Positions 1 to 9,513 of a stretch of DNA of 64,000 nt are shown here, in pieces; position 1 is the first letter of the stretch, and each line of letters opens with the position of its first letter. The notes under the pieces were generated by a model, which saw only the letters and a program-made list of their open reading frames with translations, made no database searches and had not been told where the DNA came from. This stretch comes from Thauera terpenica 58Eu. Lineage in GTDB: Bacteria; Pseudomonadota; Gammaproteobacteria; Burkholderiales; Rhodocyclaceae. The DNA lies in the NCBI RefSeq assembly GCF_000443165.1, contig NZ_ATJV01000125.1:62001-126000 (forward strand). The letters are read 5' to 3'. The position numbers and the translations under genes were made by a program.

Positions 1-474
1 GCCTTGCCCGATGGGACGAGCTTTCCAACGGTGGTTCCCGGCCCTGAGGAGCAGATGCCTGGGGCCGTGGCCGAGCCTGCGCCTGCGCCGGCTGAGCTCG
101 TGCCGCCCACGGCGGCGACGCCAGCCCCCGACGCCGAACCGCCCAGCAAGACCGCCAGGCCCGAAGCCGGAAAGGCCGAAGCCGCCCGCGCCGAGAGTGC
201 GGCGGCCGAGGCGGCGCGTGCGCGGGCGATCCTTGAAGGCAAGGAAGTTCCACGCGGCGACAGCTTTGTGCTGCAGATCGGGGCGTTCTCCGATGCGGAC
301 AAGGCCGAACGTCTTGCTGCCGAACTGAAGAAGCAAGGCTTTGCCGCCTACACCGAGCCCGCCGGCAAGGTCGTGCGTGTTCGTGTCGGTCCCGTCGCGG
401 GCCGATCGGCGGCGGACAAGGCGGCGGTGCAGTTGAAGGCCCTGGGCTTCAGCACCGTCATCACGGCGCGCTGA
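1..474 (+). CDS. dedD: SPOR-domain cell-division protein, DedD-like (5' end outside window)
   Basis: The frame is open from the first base, so the N-terminus, including any membrane anchor, lies upstream. The visible part begins with a long Pro/Ala/Glu-rich linker (about residues 1-85), typical of a periplasmic spacer. The last 70 residues form a SPOR domain, starting near FVLQIGAFSD and ending at the stop. SPOR domains bind glycan strands lacking stem peptides at the division septum. The gene precedes cvpA and purF, as dedD does in many proteobacteria. Family assignment is firm; the name DedD rests on position. Confidence 0.85.
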   Translation, partial: ALPDGTSFPTVVPGPEEQMPGAVAEPAPAPAELVPPTAATPAPDAEPPSKTARPEAGKAEAARAESAAAEAARARAILEGKEVPRGDSFVLQIGAFSDADKAERLAAELKKQGFAAYTEPAGKVVRVRVGPVAGRSAADKAAVQLKALGFSTVITAR

Positions 475-483
475 TCATTGGCC

Positions 484-975
484 ATGACGGTTTTCGACTA
501 CGTCTTCCTCGCCATCCTGGGACTCTCCGCGCTTGTCGGTCTGTGGCGTGGCTTGATCAGTGAAGTGATGGCCGTGATCGCATGGGTGGTCGCGCTTTTT
601 GCCGCCTGGCGCTATAACGAACAGGCGGCCGAGGCCTTTGTCGGGCTCATCGCCGAGCCGCTGTGGCGGCAACTGGCGGGTGCCGCGCTGGTGGTGGTCG
701 GTGTGCTGATTCTCGCTGGCCTCATCCGTTACCTGCTGCGCCAGTTGTTACAGGCGGCAGGCTTGGGCGCCACCGACCGTTTCTTTGGTGCGCTTTTTGG
801 TGTCGCACGTGGTCTGCTTGTGGCCGTGGTAGTGGTCTTGATCGGTGGTGTCGCCGGTCTGTCCCGGGCGCCCTGGTGGACGCAGGCGCTGTTCTCTCCT
901 CCGCTTGAAATGGCGGTCGTTGCCGCTAAACCCTGGCTGCCCGCTGTGGTGGCCGACAAGATTCGATTCAGATAG
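484..975 (+). CDS. cvpA: CvpA family inner-membrane protein
   Basis: A 163-residue hydrophobic protein with about four membrane segments. It starts [12 protein letters not shown] and has the early charged loop LWRGLISEV typical of CvpA. CvpA is needed for colicin V production in E. coli and is linked to envelope homeostasis; its biochemical role is not settled. I chose ATG 484 over the in-frame TTG at 478, which lies only 3 bases past the dedD stop. It sits 11 bases before purF, the classic cvpA-purF pair, so the two are probably co-transcribed. Confidence 0.9.
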   Translation: MTVFDYVFLAILGLSALVGLWRGLISEVMAVIAWVVALFAAWRYNEQAAEAFVGLIAEPLWRQLAGAALVVVGVLILAGLIRYLLRQLLQAAGLGATDRFFGALFGVARGLLVAVVVVLIGGVAGLSRAPWWTQALFSPPLEMAVVAAKPWLPAVVADKIRFR

Positions 976-986
976 GCGAAATTTCC

Positions 987-2522
987 ATGTGTGGAATTCT
1001 CGGGGTCGTTGCCACCTCTCCGGTCAACCAGTTGTTGTACGACGGGCTGCAGGTGCTGCAGCACCGTGGCCAGGACGCGGCGGGCATTGCCACCTCCGAA
1101 GGCGGACGCTTTCACATGCACAAGGGCTCCGGCCTGGTGCGAGACGTGTTCCGAACGCGCAACATGCGCAGCCTCGAGGGTAACTGGGGCATCGGTCACG
1201 TCCGTTATCCCACTGCGGGTTCGGCCAGCCATGCTGCCGAGGCGCAGCCTTTCTACGTCAACTCGCCCTTCGGCCTGCTTTTGGCGCACAACGGCAACCT
1301 GACCAATTCGGAAGCGCTCAAGCGTGAGATGTTCCTGTCGGACCTGCGCCACATCAACACCGGCAGCGACTCGGAGGTGCTGCTCAACGTGCTGGCGCAC
1401 GAATTGCAGGCCTCCTGTAACGGGCTCAAGCTCGACGAGGACGCGGTGTTTCGCGCGGTGGCCGGTGTGCACCGCCGTTGCCGCGGTGCCTATGCCGTGG
1501 TGGCGATGATCGCGGGATACGGCTTGCTCGGCTTTCGTGATCCCTACGGCATTCGGCCGATGGTGATCGGGCGCAAGGACACCGCGGACGGCACCGAATG
1601 GCTGGTGGCGTCCGAGTCGGTGGCGCTCGATGTGCTGGGTTTCAAGCTCTTGCGTGACGTGGCGCCGGGCGAGGCGGTGCTGATCGACACCCAGGGCAAT
1701 TTCCACAGCCGCCAGTGCGCGAGCAAGACCGTGCAGGCGCCGTGCATGTTCGAGTTCGTCTATCTGGCGCGGCCCGACTCGATCATCGACGGGGTGTCGG
1801 TGTACGAGTCGCGCATGAAGATGGGTGAATATCTTGCGGACAGGATGAAGCGGATGATGCCGCAGGTCGAGATCGACGTCGTCATCCCGATCCCCGACTC
1901 GAGCCGGCCGTCGGCCATGCAGATGGCAGAGCGCCTCGGTTTGCCCTTCCGCGAGGGCTTCGTCAAGAATCGCTACATCGGCCGCACCTTCATCATGCCG
2001 GGGCAGGCCACGCGCAAGAAGTCGGTGCGCCAGAAGCTCAATACCATCCACCAGGAGTTCAGGGGCAAGAGCGTGTTGCTGGTCGATGACTCCATCGTGC
2101 GCGGCACGACCAGCAAGGAGATCGTGAACATGGCGCGCGAGGCGGGTGCGGCCAAGGTCTATCTGGCCTCCGCAGCGCCCCCTGTACGCTATGCCAACGT
2201 GTATGGCATCGACATGCCGACGCGCGGGGAGTTGATCGCCTCGGGCCGCACCGAGGACGAGATCTGCCGCGAGATCGGTGCCGACGGCCTGATCTACCAG
2301 GACCTGGATGACCTCAAGGCCTCGGTGCGGGCCTTGAATCCGGCGATCAGCCTGTTCGAGACCTCGTGTTTCGACGGCTCCTACGTGACCGGCGACATCA
2401 CGACCGAGTACCTCAATGGGGTCGAGAACCAGCGCGGGGAACTGAAGCCCTCCAGGGGCGACCTGCATGACGATGAGGACGGCCAGCTCGATCTCAACCT
2501 CGCCTCGGACACCGACAACTGA
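987..2522 (+). CDS. purF: Amidophosphoribosyltransferase
   Basis: First committed step of purine synthesis: PRPP plus glutamine gives 5-phosphoribosylamine. The protein has 511 residues and starts MCGILGVV, so Cys2 becomes the N-terminal nucleophile of the class II glutaminase domain after Met removal. There is no propeptide, as in the E. coli-type enzyme. The C-terminal phosphoribosyltransferase domain has the PRPP loop [13 protein letters not shown] near residues 365-377. The tail beyond about residue 490 is acidic and probably disordered. It follows cvpA and is 39 bases before the metZ start. Confidence 0.98.
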   Translation: MCGILGVVATSPVNQLLYDGLQVLQHRGQDAAGIATSEGGRFHMHKGSGLVRDVFRTRNMRSLEGNWGIGHVRYPTAGSASHAAEAQPFYVNSPFGLLLAHNGNLTNSEALKREMFLSDLRHINTGSDSEVLLNVLAHELQASCNGLKLDEDAVFRAVAGVHRRCRGAYAVVAMIAGYGLLGFRDPYGIRPMVIGRKDTADGTEWLVASESVALDVLGFKLLRDVAPGEAVLIDTQGNFHSRQCASKTVQAPCMFEFVYLARPDSIIDGVSVYESRMKMGEYLADRMKRMMPQVEIDVVIPIPDSSRPSAMQMAERLGLPFREGFVKNRYIGRTFIMPGQATRKKSVRQKLNTIHQEFRGKSVLLVDDSIVRGTTSKEIVNMAREAGAAKVYLASAAPPVRYANVYGIDMPTRGELIASGRTEDEICREIGADGLIYQDLDDLKASVRALNPAISLFETSCFDGSYVTGDITTEYLNGVENQRGELKPSRGDLHDDEDGQLDLNLASDTDN

Positions 2523-2561
2523 TCGGCGCTTGTGCCCACCTGTATGGACGCTCAGACTGCA

Positions 2562-3779
2562 ATGAACCTCCCCGAAGACCCGGTCTTCCATGCTGATACG
2601 CTCGCGATCCGTTCCGGTATCGAACGCAGTCAGTTTGGTGAGCACAGCGAAGCGATGTACCTCACCTCAAGCTTCGTGTTTGATAGTGCGGCCCAGGCTG
2701 CGGCCCGATTTTCGGGTGCGGAGGAGGGCAATGTGTATGCGCGTTTCTCCAATCCGACGGTGAGCGCGATGCAGACGCGGCTGGCGGCACTTGAGGGCGC
2801 CGAAGCCTGCGTGGCCACCGCCTCGGGCATGTCGGCCATCCTGTCGCTGGCGATGGCGGTGCTGCAGACGGGCGACCATATTGTGGCGTCTACCGGCCTG
2901 TTCGGCGCCACCCAGCAGCTGTTTGGCAACATCCTGTCGAAGTTCGGCATAGCGACCAGCTTCGTTCCTGCGACCGACCTCAACGCCTATCGCGAAGCGA
3001 TCAGGCCGCGGACCAGGCTGTTCTTCGTCGAGACGCCCTCCAACCCGCTTACCGAAGTGGTCGACATCGCGGGGGTGGCTGCGATTGCGCACGAGGCCGG
3101 GGCGCTGCTGGCGGTGGACAACTGCTTCTGTTCGCCGGCCTTGCAGCGTCCGCTGGAGTTTGGCGCCGATGTGGTAGTGCATTCGGCAACCAAGTACCTC
3201 GACGGCCAGGGCCGTGTACTGGGGGGAGCGGTCGCCGGCAACAAGGTCGTCACCGACGAAGTGTTCAAGTTCCTGCGCACCGCAGGGCCTAGTCTGTCAC
3301 CCTTCAACGCCTGGGTCATCCTCAAGGGCCTGGAGACCTTGCGTATTCGCATGGATGCGCAGTCAGCCGCTGCGCTCGAACTCGCGCGCTGGCTCGAGGC
3401 TCAGCCGGGAGTGGCGAGGGTGTATTACCCCGGTCTGTCCTCACATCCACAGCATGCATTGGCGATGCGCCAGCAGAAGTCGGGCGGCGCCATCGTCAGC
3501 TTCGATGTCGAAGGTGGGCGCGAGGCGGCGTGGAGGGTGATCGATTCGACGCGGCTGCTCTCGATCACCGCCAACCTGGGCGACACCAAGACCACGATCA
3601 CCCATCCCGCCACCACCACGCATGGGCGCATCTCGCCTGAAGCCCGTGCCGCCGCCGGCATCGGTGAGAGCCTGCTGCGCATCGCCGTGGGGCTGGAGTC
3701 GGTCGAGGATCTGAAGGCCGACCTGGCGCGCGGACTGGCGCTCAGTAAGAGTCAAGCCATACCTGAATGCCGCTCGTAA
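2562..3779 (+). CDS. metZ: O-succinylhomoserine sulfhydrylase
   Basis: A PLP-dependent Cys/Met-metabolism enzyme that makes homocysteine directly from O-succinylhomoserine and sulfide. The PLP lysine is K211 in HSATKYLDGQGR, and the Tyr-containing motif NVYARFSNPT is present near the N-terminus. Length is about 405 residues, usual for MetZ. The start is uncertain: ATG 2562 gives MNLPEDP and fits family length best, but ATG 2544 and GTG 2532 are in frame and none has a good ribosome binding site. The 3' end overlaps the next gene by 13 bases. Confidence 0.93.
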   Translation: MNLPEDPVFHADTLAIRSGIERSQFGEHSEAMYLTSSFVFDSAAQAAARFSGAEEGNVYARFSNPTVSAMQTRLAALEGAEACVATASGMSAILSLAMAVLQTGDHIVASTGLFGATQQLFGNILSKFGIATSFVPATDLNAYREAIRPRTRLFFVETPSNPLTEVVDIAGVAAIAHEAGALLAVDNCFCSPALQRPLEFGADVVVHSATKYLDGQGRVLGGAVAGNKVVTDEVFKFLRTAGPSLSPFNAWVILKGLETLRIRMDAQSAAALELARWLEAQPGVARVYYPGLSSHPQHALAMRQQKSGGAIVSFDVEGGREAAWRVIDSTRLLSITANLGDTKTTITHPATTTHGRISPEARAAAGIGESLLRIAVGLESVEDLKADLARGLALSKSQAIPECRS

Positions 3780-4201
3780 TATTCGCCTGCTGCGTCCTCG
3801 TCGTCACCACCACGATCCTGCACTACGAGGTCTTGAGGTCGCTGAACACGCGCTTGCCGACTCTCAGAGTTCCTGACCGCTCGAAGCTCGTCGTTGTCAT
3901 CCTCGCTGCGTTTGTCGCTCACGCGATGGAGATGGCTTTTTACGGTGCTACCCTTTATATGCTCGTTCAATGGCTCGGCGTGGGCAGTCTCACCGGCAGC
4001 ACGAGCTTTTCACTGGCGAATTGCCTGTATTTCTCCGCGGAGACATACACCTCCTTGGGCTTCGGTGATCTCACTCCCATCGGCCCCGTCAGACTGCTGG
4101 CGGGCGTGGAGGCCCTGAACGGGCTGCTGCTCATCGGCTGGTCAGCGTCCTTCACCTATATCTCAATGGAGCGGTTCTGGCGTCCTGGCGCGGCGCCATG
4201 A
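3767..4201 (+). CDS. Small ion-channel protein (two-TM potassium-channel-like)
   Basis: A 144-residue membrane protein. An N-terminal helix (about residues 2-20) is followed by a second helix around 44-66, a pore-loop region with the filter-like sequence TSLGFGDLTPIG (about 99-110), and a last helix near 113-134. GFGD is a recognised variant of the K+ selectivity filter GYGD, so a K+ or related cation channel is likely. No cytoplasmic RCK/TrkA-N domain is attached. The start codon lies inside metZ (13-base overlap), suggesting translational coupling. Ion selectivity cannot be told from sequence alone. Confidence 0.75.
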   Translation: MPLVIFACCVLVVTTTILHYEVLRSLNTRLPTLRVPDRSKLVVVILAAFVAHAMEMAFYGATLYMLVQWLGVGSLTGSTSFSLANCLYFSAETYTSLGFGDLTPIGPVRLLAGVEALNGLLLIGWSASFTYISMERFWRPGAAP

Positions 4202-4333
4202 TCGATTGCGGCTCTCGGTAATGAACAATGAAGCCGAATTCAAGCATGCGGCTGACGTCATCGCCGCCTGATGGCAGCCACAAGCAGAAAGTCGCCGCAT
4301 GATCGAGGCTGGACTGGCTCCACAGGAGAAGGC

Positions 4334-5605
4334 GTGAATCCGTTCAACCGACGCGCAGCCTTCCGGATCGCGGCAGTCAGTGTGCTGCTGGCAGCGATTG
4401 CCAGCCCACTTGCCTGGATGGTCGCGCACGAAGCGGCAGAGGCCAATACCGTGTCGATGGCGGTGGAGGAGTCGCAGCGGCTGGCGCGCCACTTCGACGC
4501 CACTGCACTGCGCGGGCCAGAAGCGAGTGTGCACGCTCAAAGCGCTGCGAATGCGATCGTCGGCGGGCTGTTCGACGTTGCCGAAATCTATGATCAGGAG
4601 GGCAGCCGGCTTGCCACCGCGATGACCAGCGTGGGCGCCGAGATCGAAAGGCTTTTGCCCACTCACCGTCCCCCGGATTACACCGTTGAAACGCACAGGG
4701 ATCTGGGGCACACGAACGGGCGCTGGGTGATCCGTGTCTTCGTGCCGCTGAAAAACCCTGAGGGTGTTTCCGCGGACGAGATAGCCGGATATTTCGAGGG
4801 TGTGCGTGCGATTCCGGACTGGCAGCTGGAGCAGATGTTTCAGCACGGCTTGCGCGCAGCCCTGATGGCGGGGCTCGCCTCTCTCCTGTGTGGCGCTGCG
4901 ATCTATCCAGTCGTTGTCCGGCTTGCGGCCGACAACGAACGCAAGGCCTCTGAAGTGCTCGCGTCCCACCTCTCCTTGATGGAGGCCCTCGGTCAGGCGA
5001 TCGCAAAACGCGACTCCGATACCGGCGCACACAATTACCGCGTTGCCTGGATTGCTGCGCGCATTGCCGAGCGCATGGGGCTGCAGGGTAAGGCGATGCA
5101 ATCCATGATCGTGGGCAGCCTGCTGCACGACATCGGGAAGATCGGGATCCCGGATGCCATCCTCTACAAGCCCGCCGCACTGGACGACGATGAACTGGAG
5201 ATCATGCGTAGCCATGTGCAGCAGGGCGAAGAAATCGTCGCCGGCATCCGCTGGCTTGATGAAGCCCATGACATCGTCTCTGCTCACCATGAGAAGTGGG
5301 ATGGCACGGGCTATCCACGTCAGCTTGCAGGAGAGAATATTCCTCTTTCAGCCCGTGTGTTCGCGCTTGCCGACGTGTTCGATGCCCTCTGCTCGAAGCG
5401 ACCTTACAAGGCTGAACTCGGTTTCGATGCCGCCATGGAGATTCTGGAAAGAGGGGTTGGGAGCCACTTCGACCCGGCGGTGATGGCCGCCTTTCGCCCG
5501 CTCGCGAGGGATGTGTTCGATACCCTTGCCGAGAGCGACGAAGCGGGCGCGCGTGGATTGCTGGAGAAACGTGTTCGACGTCATTTCGGGATAGGGGAAG
5601 GCTGA
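4334..5605 (+). CDS. Membrane HD-GYP cyclic-di-GMP phosphodiesterase
   Basis: Predicted to hydrolyse the second messenger c-di-GMP. A membrane helix near residues 9-25, a periplasmic sensor region of about 160 residues and a second helix around 180-200 precede a C-terminal HD-GYP domain. The domain is complete: H265-D266 in LLHDIGKIGIPD, HHE at 318-320, GYP at 326-328, and the downstream motif ADVFDALCSKRPYK, so activity is likely. I chose GTG 4334 because it follows an aggagaa box by 6 bases; ATG 4271 is in frame but lacks one. The sensor ligand is unknown. Confidence 0.88.
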   Translation: MNPFNRRAAFRIAAVSVLLAAIASPLAWMVAHEAAEANTVSMAVEESQRLARHFDATALRGPEASVHAQSAANAIVGGLFDVAEIYDQEGSRLATAMTSVGAEIERLLPTHRPPDYTVETHRDLGHTNGRWVIRVFVPLKNPEGVSADEIAGYFEGVRAIPDWQLEQMFQHGLRAALMAGLASLLCGAAIYPVVVRLAADNERKASEVLASHLSLMEALGQAIAKRDSDTGAHNYRVAWIAARIAERMGLQGKAMQSMIVGSLLHDIGKIGIPDAILYKPAALDDDELEIMRSHVQQGEEIVAGIRWLDEAHDIVSAHHEKWDGTGYPRQLAGENIPLSARVFALADVFDALCSKRPYKAELGFDAAMEILERGVGSHFDPAVMAAFRPLARDVFDTLAESDEAGARGLLEKRVRRHFGIGEG

Positions 5606-5765
5606 CTTCCATCTCGAATCCCAAGTCTGCGTCCAACGCCATGCTTGGAGCCGGCCCACGCATGGAGAGAAGCCCGGAATTTCAACAAATCAAGAGCTTG
5701 AGCATTGTTCTCAGGCGCCCGGAATGAGCTGATGGGTGCCGAATTGAGGGTCATGCAGGGTGACA
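5606..5765. other. Convergent intergenic region, nothing recognised
   Basis: This 160-base gap separates the HD-GYP gene from the 3' end of lpxH on the other strand. I see no convincing reading frame, hairpin with a T-tract, or repeat. Confidence 0.4.
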
Positions 5766-6536
5766 TCAGCCCCTGGCAGTGTCGCCCGATCCGCTTGTGA
5801 ATACCCGCCCGTCGTAGTGCAGCCAGCTGGCCTGACCGCGCCAGTCCGATAGAACGTGACGTGTGCAGCTGTGACCATCGACTTCGGCGAGGTGGCAGGC
5901 AGGCCGATGGGTGTGGCCGTGAATCAAGCTCGGGTAGCCGTGCGTGCGCAGCAGCGCAGCGACTGCATCGGCGTTGACGTCCATGATTTCGATGGCCTTC
6001 TCAGCCTTGGCGGTTTCGCTCTGCTGGCGCAACGAGGCGATGAAGGCCTTGCGTGCAGCCAGCGGCTGAGCCAGGAAGCCGGTCTGCCAGGCGGGGTCGC
6101 GCACCTGGCGGCGGAAGGCCTGGTAAGCGAGATCGTCGGTGCACAGCGCGTCGCCATGTGAGAGCAGCAAGGGCGGGGCGTCTGCGTCCTTATCGAACCG
6201 GACTCGCGTCGGGTCTTCGAGCAGGCGCGCGCCTATGGCCTCGGCGAAGGTGGGGCCGGCGAGCAGGTCGCGGTTGCCTCTCATGAAGAACACGGCTGTT
6301 CCGGCGTCGGCGAGGGCACGGATCGCGGCGGCGGCGCGCGCGTTGAAGGGGGTGGCGAGGTCGTCGTCGCCCGCCCAGTATTCGAACAGGTCGCCGAGGA
6401 TGAAGAGGCTCGCCGCCTCGCGTGCCTTGCCCTGCAAGAAATCGAGGAAGGCGGCGACGTTGGCGGGCTCCTCAGCGCTGAGGTGCAGGTCCGAAATGAA
6501 CAATGCCGGAAGCGTCGCTTGCAGCGCTTCCGGCAT
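5766..6536 (-). CDS. lpxH: UDP-2,3-diacylglucosamine diphosphatase
   Basis: Calcineurin-like phosphoesterase of lipid A synthesis; it cleaves UDP-2,3-diacylglucosamine to lipid X and UMP at the inner membrane. Metal-binding motifs are visible: FISDLHL at the N-terminus, LGDLFEYW, MRGNRD, LSHGDALCTDD and the C-terminal HGHTHRP. I placed the start at ATG 6536 (256 residues, normal length). An in-frame TTG at 6617 would overlap the ppiB stop by 8 bases and add 27 poorly structured residues; neither has a clear ribosome binding site. It is the last gene of a ppiA-ppiB-lpxH run. Confidence 0.93.
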   Translation of the reverse strand: MPEALQATLPALFISDLHLSAEEPANVAAFLDFLQGKAREAASLFILGDLFEYWAGDDDLATPFNARAAAAIRALADAGTAVFFMRGNRDLLAGPTFAEAIGARLLEDPTRVRFDKDADAPPLLLSHGDALCTDDLAYQAFRRQVRDPAWQTGFLAQPLAARKAFIASLRQQSETAKAEKAIEIMDVNADAVAALLRTHGYPSLIHGHTHRPACHLAEVDGHSCTRHVLSDWRGQASWLHYDGRVFTSGSGDTARG

Positions 6537-6609
6537 GGGCTCGATGGGCTGAGGACCCTCGCCGGGGGCGAGGGCCGTGCCGCGCGTGTGCGCAGCGTCA
6601 GGGGCAGAG

Positions 6610-7104
6610 TCAGACAACTTCAGCGCGCTCGATGATCACGTCTTCCTTCGGTACGTCCTGATGGAAGCCGCTCGAGCCGGTCTTGACCTTGCGGATGGCC
6701 TCGATCACGTCCTCACCCTCACTGACCCTGCCGAACACGCAATAACCCCAGCCCTGCAGGTCGGGTGAGCGGTAGTTGAGGAAGTCGTTATTGGCGACGT
6801 TGATGAAGAACTGTGCGGTCGCCGAGTGCGGGTCCTGCGTGCGTGCCATGGCGACCGTGCCGCGCTCGTTCTTGAGGCCGTTATCGGCTTCGTTCTTGAT
6901 CTGCTCGCCGGTGGGCTTTTGCGTCATGCCGGGCTCGAAGCCGCCGCCCTGGATCATGAAGCCGTCGATGACACGGTGAAAGACAGTGTTGTTGTAGTGG
7001 CCCGACTCGACGTAGGCGAGAAAGTTTGCCACCGTGAGCGGCGCCTTGTCGGCGTCGAGTTCAAGGGTGATCACGCCGTGGTTGGTGTGCAGTTTGACTG
7101 CCAT
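6610..7104 (-). CDS. ppiB: Cytoplasmic peptidyl-prolyl cis-trans isomerase (cyclophilin)
   Basis: A 164-residue cyclophilin with no signal peptide, catalysing proline isomerisation in the cytoplasm. The cyclophilin core [15 protein letters not shown] and the active-site stretch [18 protein letters not shown] are intact. It starts [11 protein letters not shown] after a ggagaaac box. It lies 42 bases downstream of the periplasmic paralogue ppiA and is about 60% similar to it by eye, so the pair looks like a tandem duplication with a changed location signal. Confidence 0.96.
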   Translation of the reverse strand: MAVKLHTNHGVITLELDADKAPLTVANFLAYVESGHYNNTVFHRVIDGFMIQGGGFEPGMTQKPTGEQIKNEADNGLKNERGTVAMARTQDPHSATAQFFINVANNDFLNYRSPDLQGWGYCVFGRVSEGEDVIEAIRKVKTGSSGFHQDVPKEDVIIERAEVV

Positions 7105-7146
7105 GAGTGTTTCTCCTGGGGAAAGTTGAATGGGGGCTGCGGGGGC

Positions 7147-7731
7147 TTACTTTGCGCCGCGTTTTTCTGCACTGGCTTCAAGTACGCGCGCGCTGTTGAC
7201 GATGACGGCCTCGACCGGCACGTTCTGGTGAAATCCACGGTTGGCCGTGGGTTGCTTGGCGATTGACTCGACCACCTCCAGGCCCTTGACGACCTTGCCG
7301 AACACCGCATAGCCCCAGCCGTCGCGCGACGGATAGTCGAGGGCGGTGTTGGCTACGAGGTTGATGAAGAACTGCGAGCTTGCCGAGTGCGGGTCGGCGG
7401 TGCGCGCCATCGCCAGCGTACCCACTTCGTTGCGCAGGCCGTTCCTGGCCTCGTTCTCGATCGGCGCGCGTGTGCTCTTCTGCTTCATGTCGGCATCAAA
7501 GCCACCGCCCTGGATCATGAAGCCGTCGATGACACGGTGGAACACGGTGCGATTGTAAAAGCCATCCTTGACGTACTGGATGAAGTTGTCGGCCGATTTG
7601 GGCGCCTTGTCGGCAAACACCTCGACGACGATGTCGCCCTGGTTGGTCTTCAGTTCGACCATGGGGTTGGCGGCGAGGGCGCTCAGTGCGCTCGAGGCCA
7701 GCAGGGCAAAGGCGATCAGGTGTTTTTTCAT
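7147..7731 (-). CDS. ppiA: Periplasmic peptidyl-prolyl cis-trans isomerase (cyclophilin)
   Basis: A cyclophilin with a Sec signal peptide: MKKHLIAFALLASSALSALA, cleavage likely after the last Ala, so it should act on secreted proteins in the periplasm. The core [15 protein letters not shown] and SSQFFINL motifs are intact. ATG 7731 was chosen because it directly precedes the signal peptide; the frame stays open upstream but encodes Arg/Pro-rich sequence unlike the family. First gene of the ppiA-ppiB-lpxH run, divergent from cysS. Confidence 0.95.
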   Translation of the reverse strand: MKKHLIAFALLASSALSALAANPMVELKTNQGDIVVEVFADKAPKSADNFIQYVKDGFYNRTVFHRVIDGFMIQGGGFDADMKQKSTRAPIENEARNGLRNEVGTLAMARTADPHSASSQFFINLVANTALDYPSRDGWGYAVFGKVVKGLEVVESIAKQPTANRGFHQNVPVEAVIVNSARVLEASAEKRGAK

Positions 7732-8035
7732 GAAATCTCCGGGTGTGGCCGCGCGTCTGCCTTTGTGGCGGGTGTTGGGGTGGGTGTTTCGAGGGCGTCG
7801 GCGGGGGTGAGGACAAGGCCGAAATGGCGGGCGGGCAGTGCTTGCCGAGTCTGCCAACAGGCCTGCCAGCGCCTGCCAACGTGCCCGCCACGAGTCTCAC
7901 CAGTCGGCCCACAAAGGGGCACGGGGGCGACCGTGGTATATTTGCGCCCTTGTCAGCGTTCGTCCCTGAGCCGCAGGGCACGCAGGATTCTAGCAACAAG
8001 CCCCACCCCTCACAATCGCGCATCCCGCCCCGCCC
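7732..8035. other. Divergent ppiA/cysS promoter region
   Basis: A 304-base region between divergent genes. It should hold promoters for both directions. I see a short iterated motif, ctgccaRc, at 7851, 7863 and 7873, and a TATATT box before cysS at 7937. No gene is supported here; the long frames that cross it are shadows. Confidence 0.5.
7937..7942 (+). promoter_or_regulatory. Putative -10 box for cysS
   Basis: TATATT followed by a TGCGCCC discriminator, about 94 bases before the cysS start. I find no good -35 element, so this is a weak call supported mainly by the same -10 plus CG-rich pattern elsewhere in the window. Confidence 0.3.
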
Positions 8036-9421
8036 ATGCTCTCCATCTACAATACCCTCTCGCGTACCAAGGAAGTCTTCACCCCGATCGAGCCTGGCAA
8101 GGTTCGCATGTATGTATGTGGCATGACGGTGTACGACTTCTGTCACCTCGGCCACGCGCGCGTGATGGTGGTGTTCGACATGGTGACGCGCTGGCTGCGT
8201 GCCAGCGGGCTGGACGTGACCTACGTGCGCAACATCACCGACATTGATGACAAGATCATTCGTCGTGCCGCGGAAAATGGCGAGCCGATCCGCGCCTTGA
8301 CTGACCGTTTCATTGCCGCCATGAACGAGGATGCCGCAGCGCTCGGTGTGTTGCCTCCCGACCATGAGCCGCGCGCCACTGATTACGTCCCGCACATGCA
8401 GAGCCTGATTGCACGCCTGGAGCAGAAGGGCCTGGCCTATGTGGCGGCCAATCGTGACGTGTGCTACGCCGTGCGCAAGTTCGAAGCCTACGGCAAGCTG
8501 TCGGGCAAGTCGGTGGACGAGTTGCGTGCCGGTGAGCGCGTGGATGTCGCGCAGGGCAAGAATGACCCGCTCGATTTCGTGCTGTGGAAGCACGCCAAGG
8601 CCGAAGAGCCGGGCGAGGTGAAATGGGATTCGCCCTGGGGTGCAGGCCGTCCGGGCTGGCATATCGAATGCTCGGCGATGAGCTCAGCGCTGCTGGGGCA
8701 GCATTTCGACATCCATGGCGGTGGCATGGACCTGCAGTTTCCGCATCATGAAAATGAAATTGCCCAGTCCGAAGGTGCGCACGACCACGCTTTCGTGAAT
8801 TACTGGATGCATAACGGTTTTGTGCGCATCGACGACGAAAAGATGTCGAAGTCACTCGGCAACTTCTTCACCATTCGTGAGGTGTTGCAGAAATACGATG
8901 CGGAGGTGGTGCGCTTCTTCATCCTGCGCGCTCATTACCGCAGCGCCCTGAACTACTCCGACGTCCACCTCGAGGACGCACGCAGCGCACTGACGCGCCT
9001 GTACACGGCCTTGAAGAGCGTGCCCATCGAAGGCGAGGCCAGCGTCGACTGGGACGAAGCCCACGGCAGACGTTTCCGCGCGGCGATGAACGACGACTTC
9101 AATACCGCGGAAGCGGTGGCGGTGCTGTTCGAACTGGCAAACGAGGTCAATCGCAGTGCGTCGCCGGGGCTGGCGCGACAGCTCAAGGCCCTGGGCGCGG
9201 TGCTCGGATTGCTTGAGCGCGACCCGGTGGTGTTTCTGCAAGCAGGCCTGCCGACGGCCGCGGGGCTCGATGGCGCGGCGATCGAGGCCCGCATCGCGCT
9301 GCGCGATGCGGCCAAGAAGGCGCGTGACTATGCCGAGGCCGACCGTATCCGTGCCGAACTGACGGCGGCGGGCGTTGCGCTGGAAGATGGCCCGGCGGGT
9401 ACGAGCTGGCGTCGGGCCTGA
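8036..9421 (+). CDS. cysS: Cysteinyl-tRNA synthetase
   Basis: Class I aminoacyl-tRNA synthetase charging tRNA-Cys. It has 461 residues, normal for the family. Visible signatures are the zinc ligand C28 in [10 protein letters not shown], the HIGH-equivalent HLGH, the second zinc segment [21 protein letters not shown], and KMSKS in [10 protein letters not shown]. The C-terminal anticodon-binding domain is complete. ATG 8036 gives the usual [10 protein letters not shown] start. Confidence 0.98.
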   Translation: MLSIYNTLSRTKEVFTPIEPGKVRMYVCGMTVYDFCHLGHARVMVVFDMVTRWLRASGLDVTYVRNITDIDDKIIRRAAENGEPIRALTDRFIAAMNEDAAALGVLPPDHEPRATDYVPHMQSLIARLEQKGLAYVAANRDVCYAVRKFEAYGKLSGKSVDELRAGERVDVAQGKNDPLDFVLWKHAKAEEPGEVKWDSPWGAGRPGWHIECSAMSSALLGQHFDIHGGGMDLQFPHHENEIAQSEGAHDHAFVNYWMHNGFVRIDDEKMSKSLGNFFTIREVLQKYDAEVVRFFILRAHYRSALNYSDVHLEDARSALTRLYTALKSVPIEGEASVDWDEAHGRRFRAAMNDDFNTAEAVAVLFELANEVNRSASPGLARQLKALGAVLGLLERDPVVFLQAGLPTAAGLDGAAIEARIALRDAAKKARDYAEADRIRAELTAAGVALEDGPAGTSWRRA

Positions 9422-9513
9422 GCCGCTGGCTGCCTCGACTGGGCAGGGTGGCGCGTCGTGACCAAACCGTAGTTGAATCCACACCAAACGCCTGAGGACA
9501 AGGAGCTTCACGC

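Noticed and set aside
729..2645. Very long minus-strand open frame antisense to purF
   Set aside because: His/Arg/Ala-rich shadow frame of a GC-rich gene; purF on the plus strand is unambiguous.
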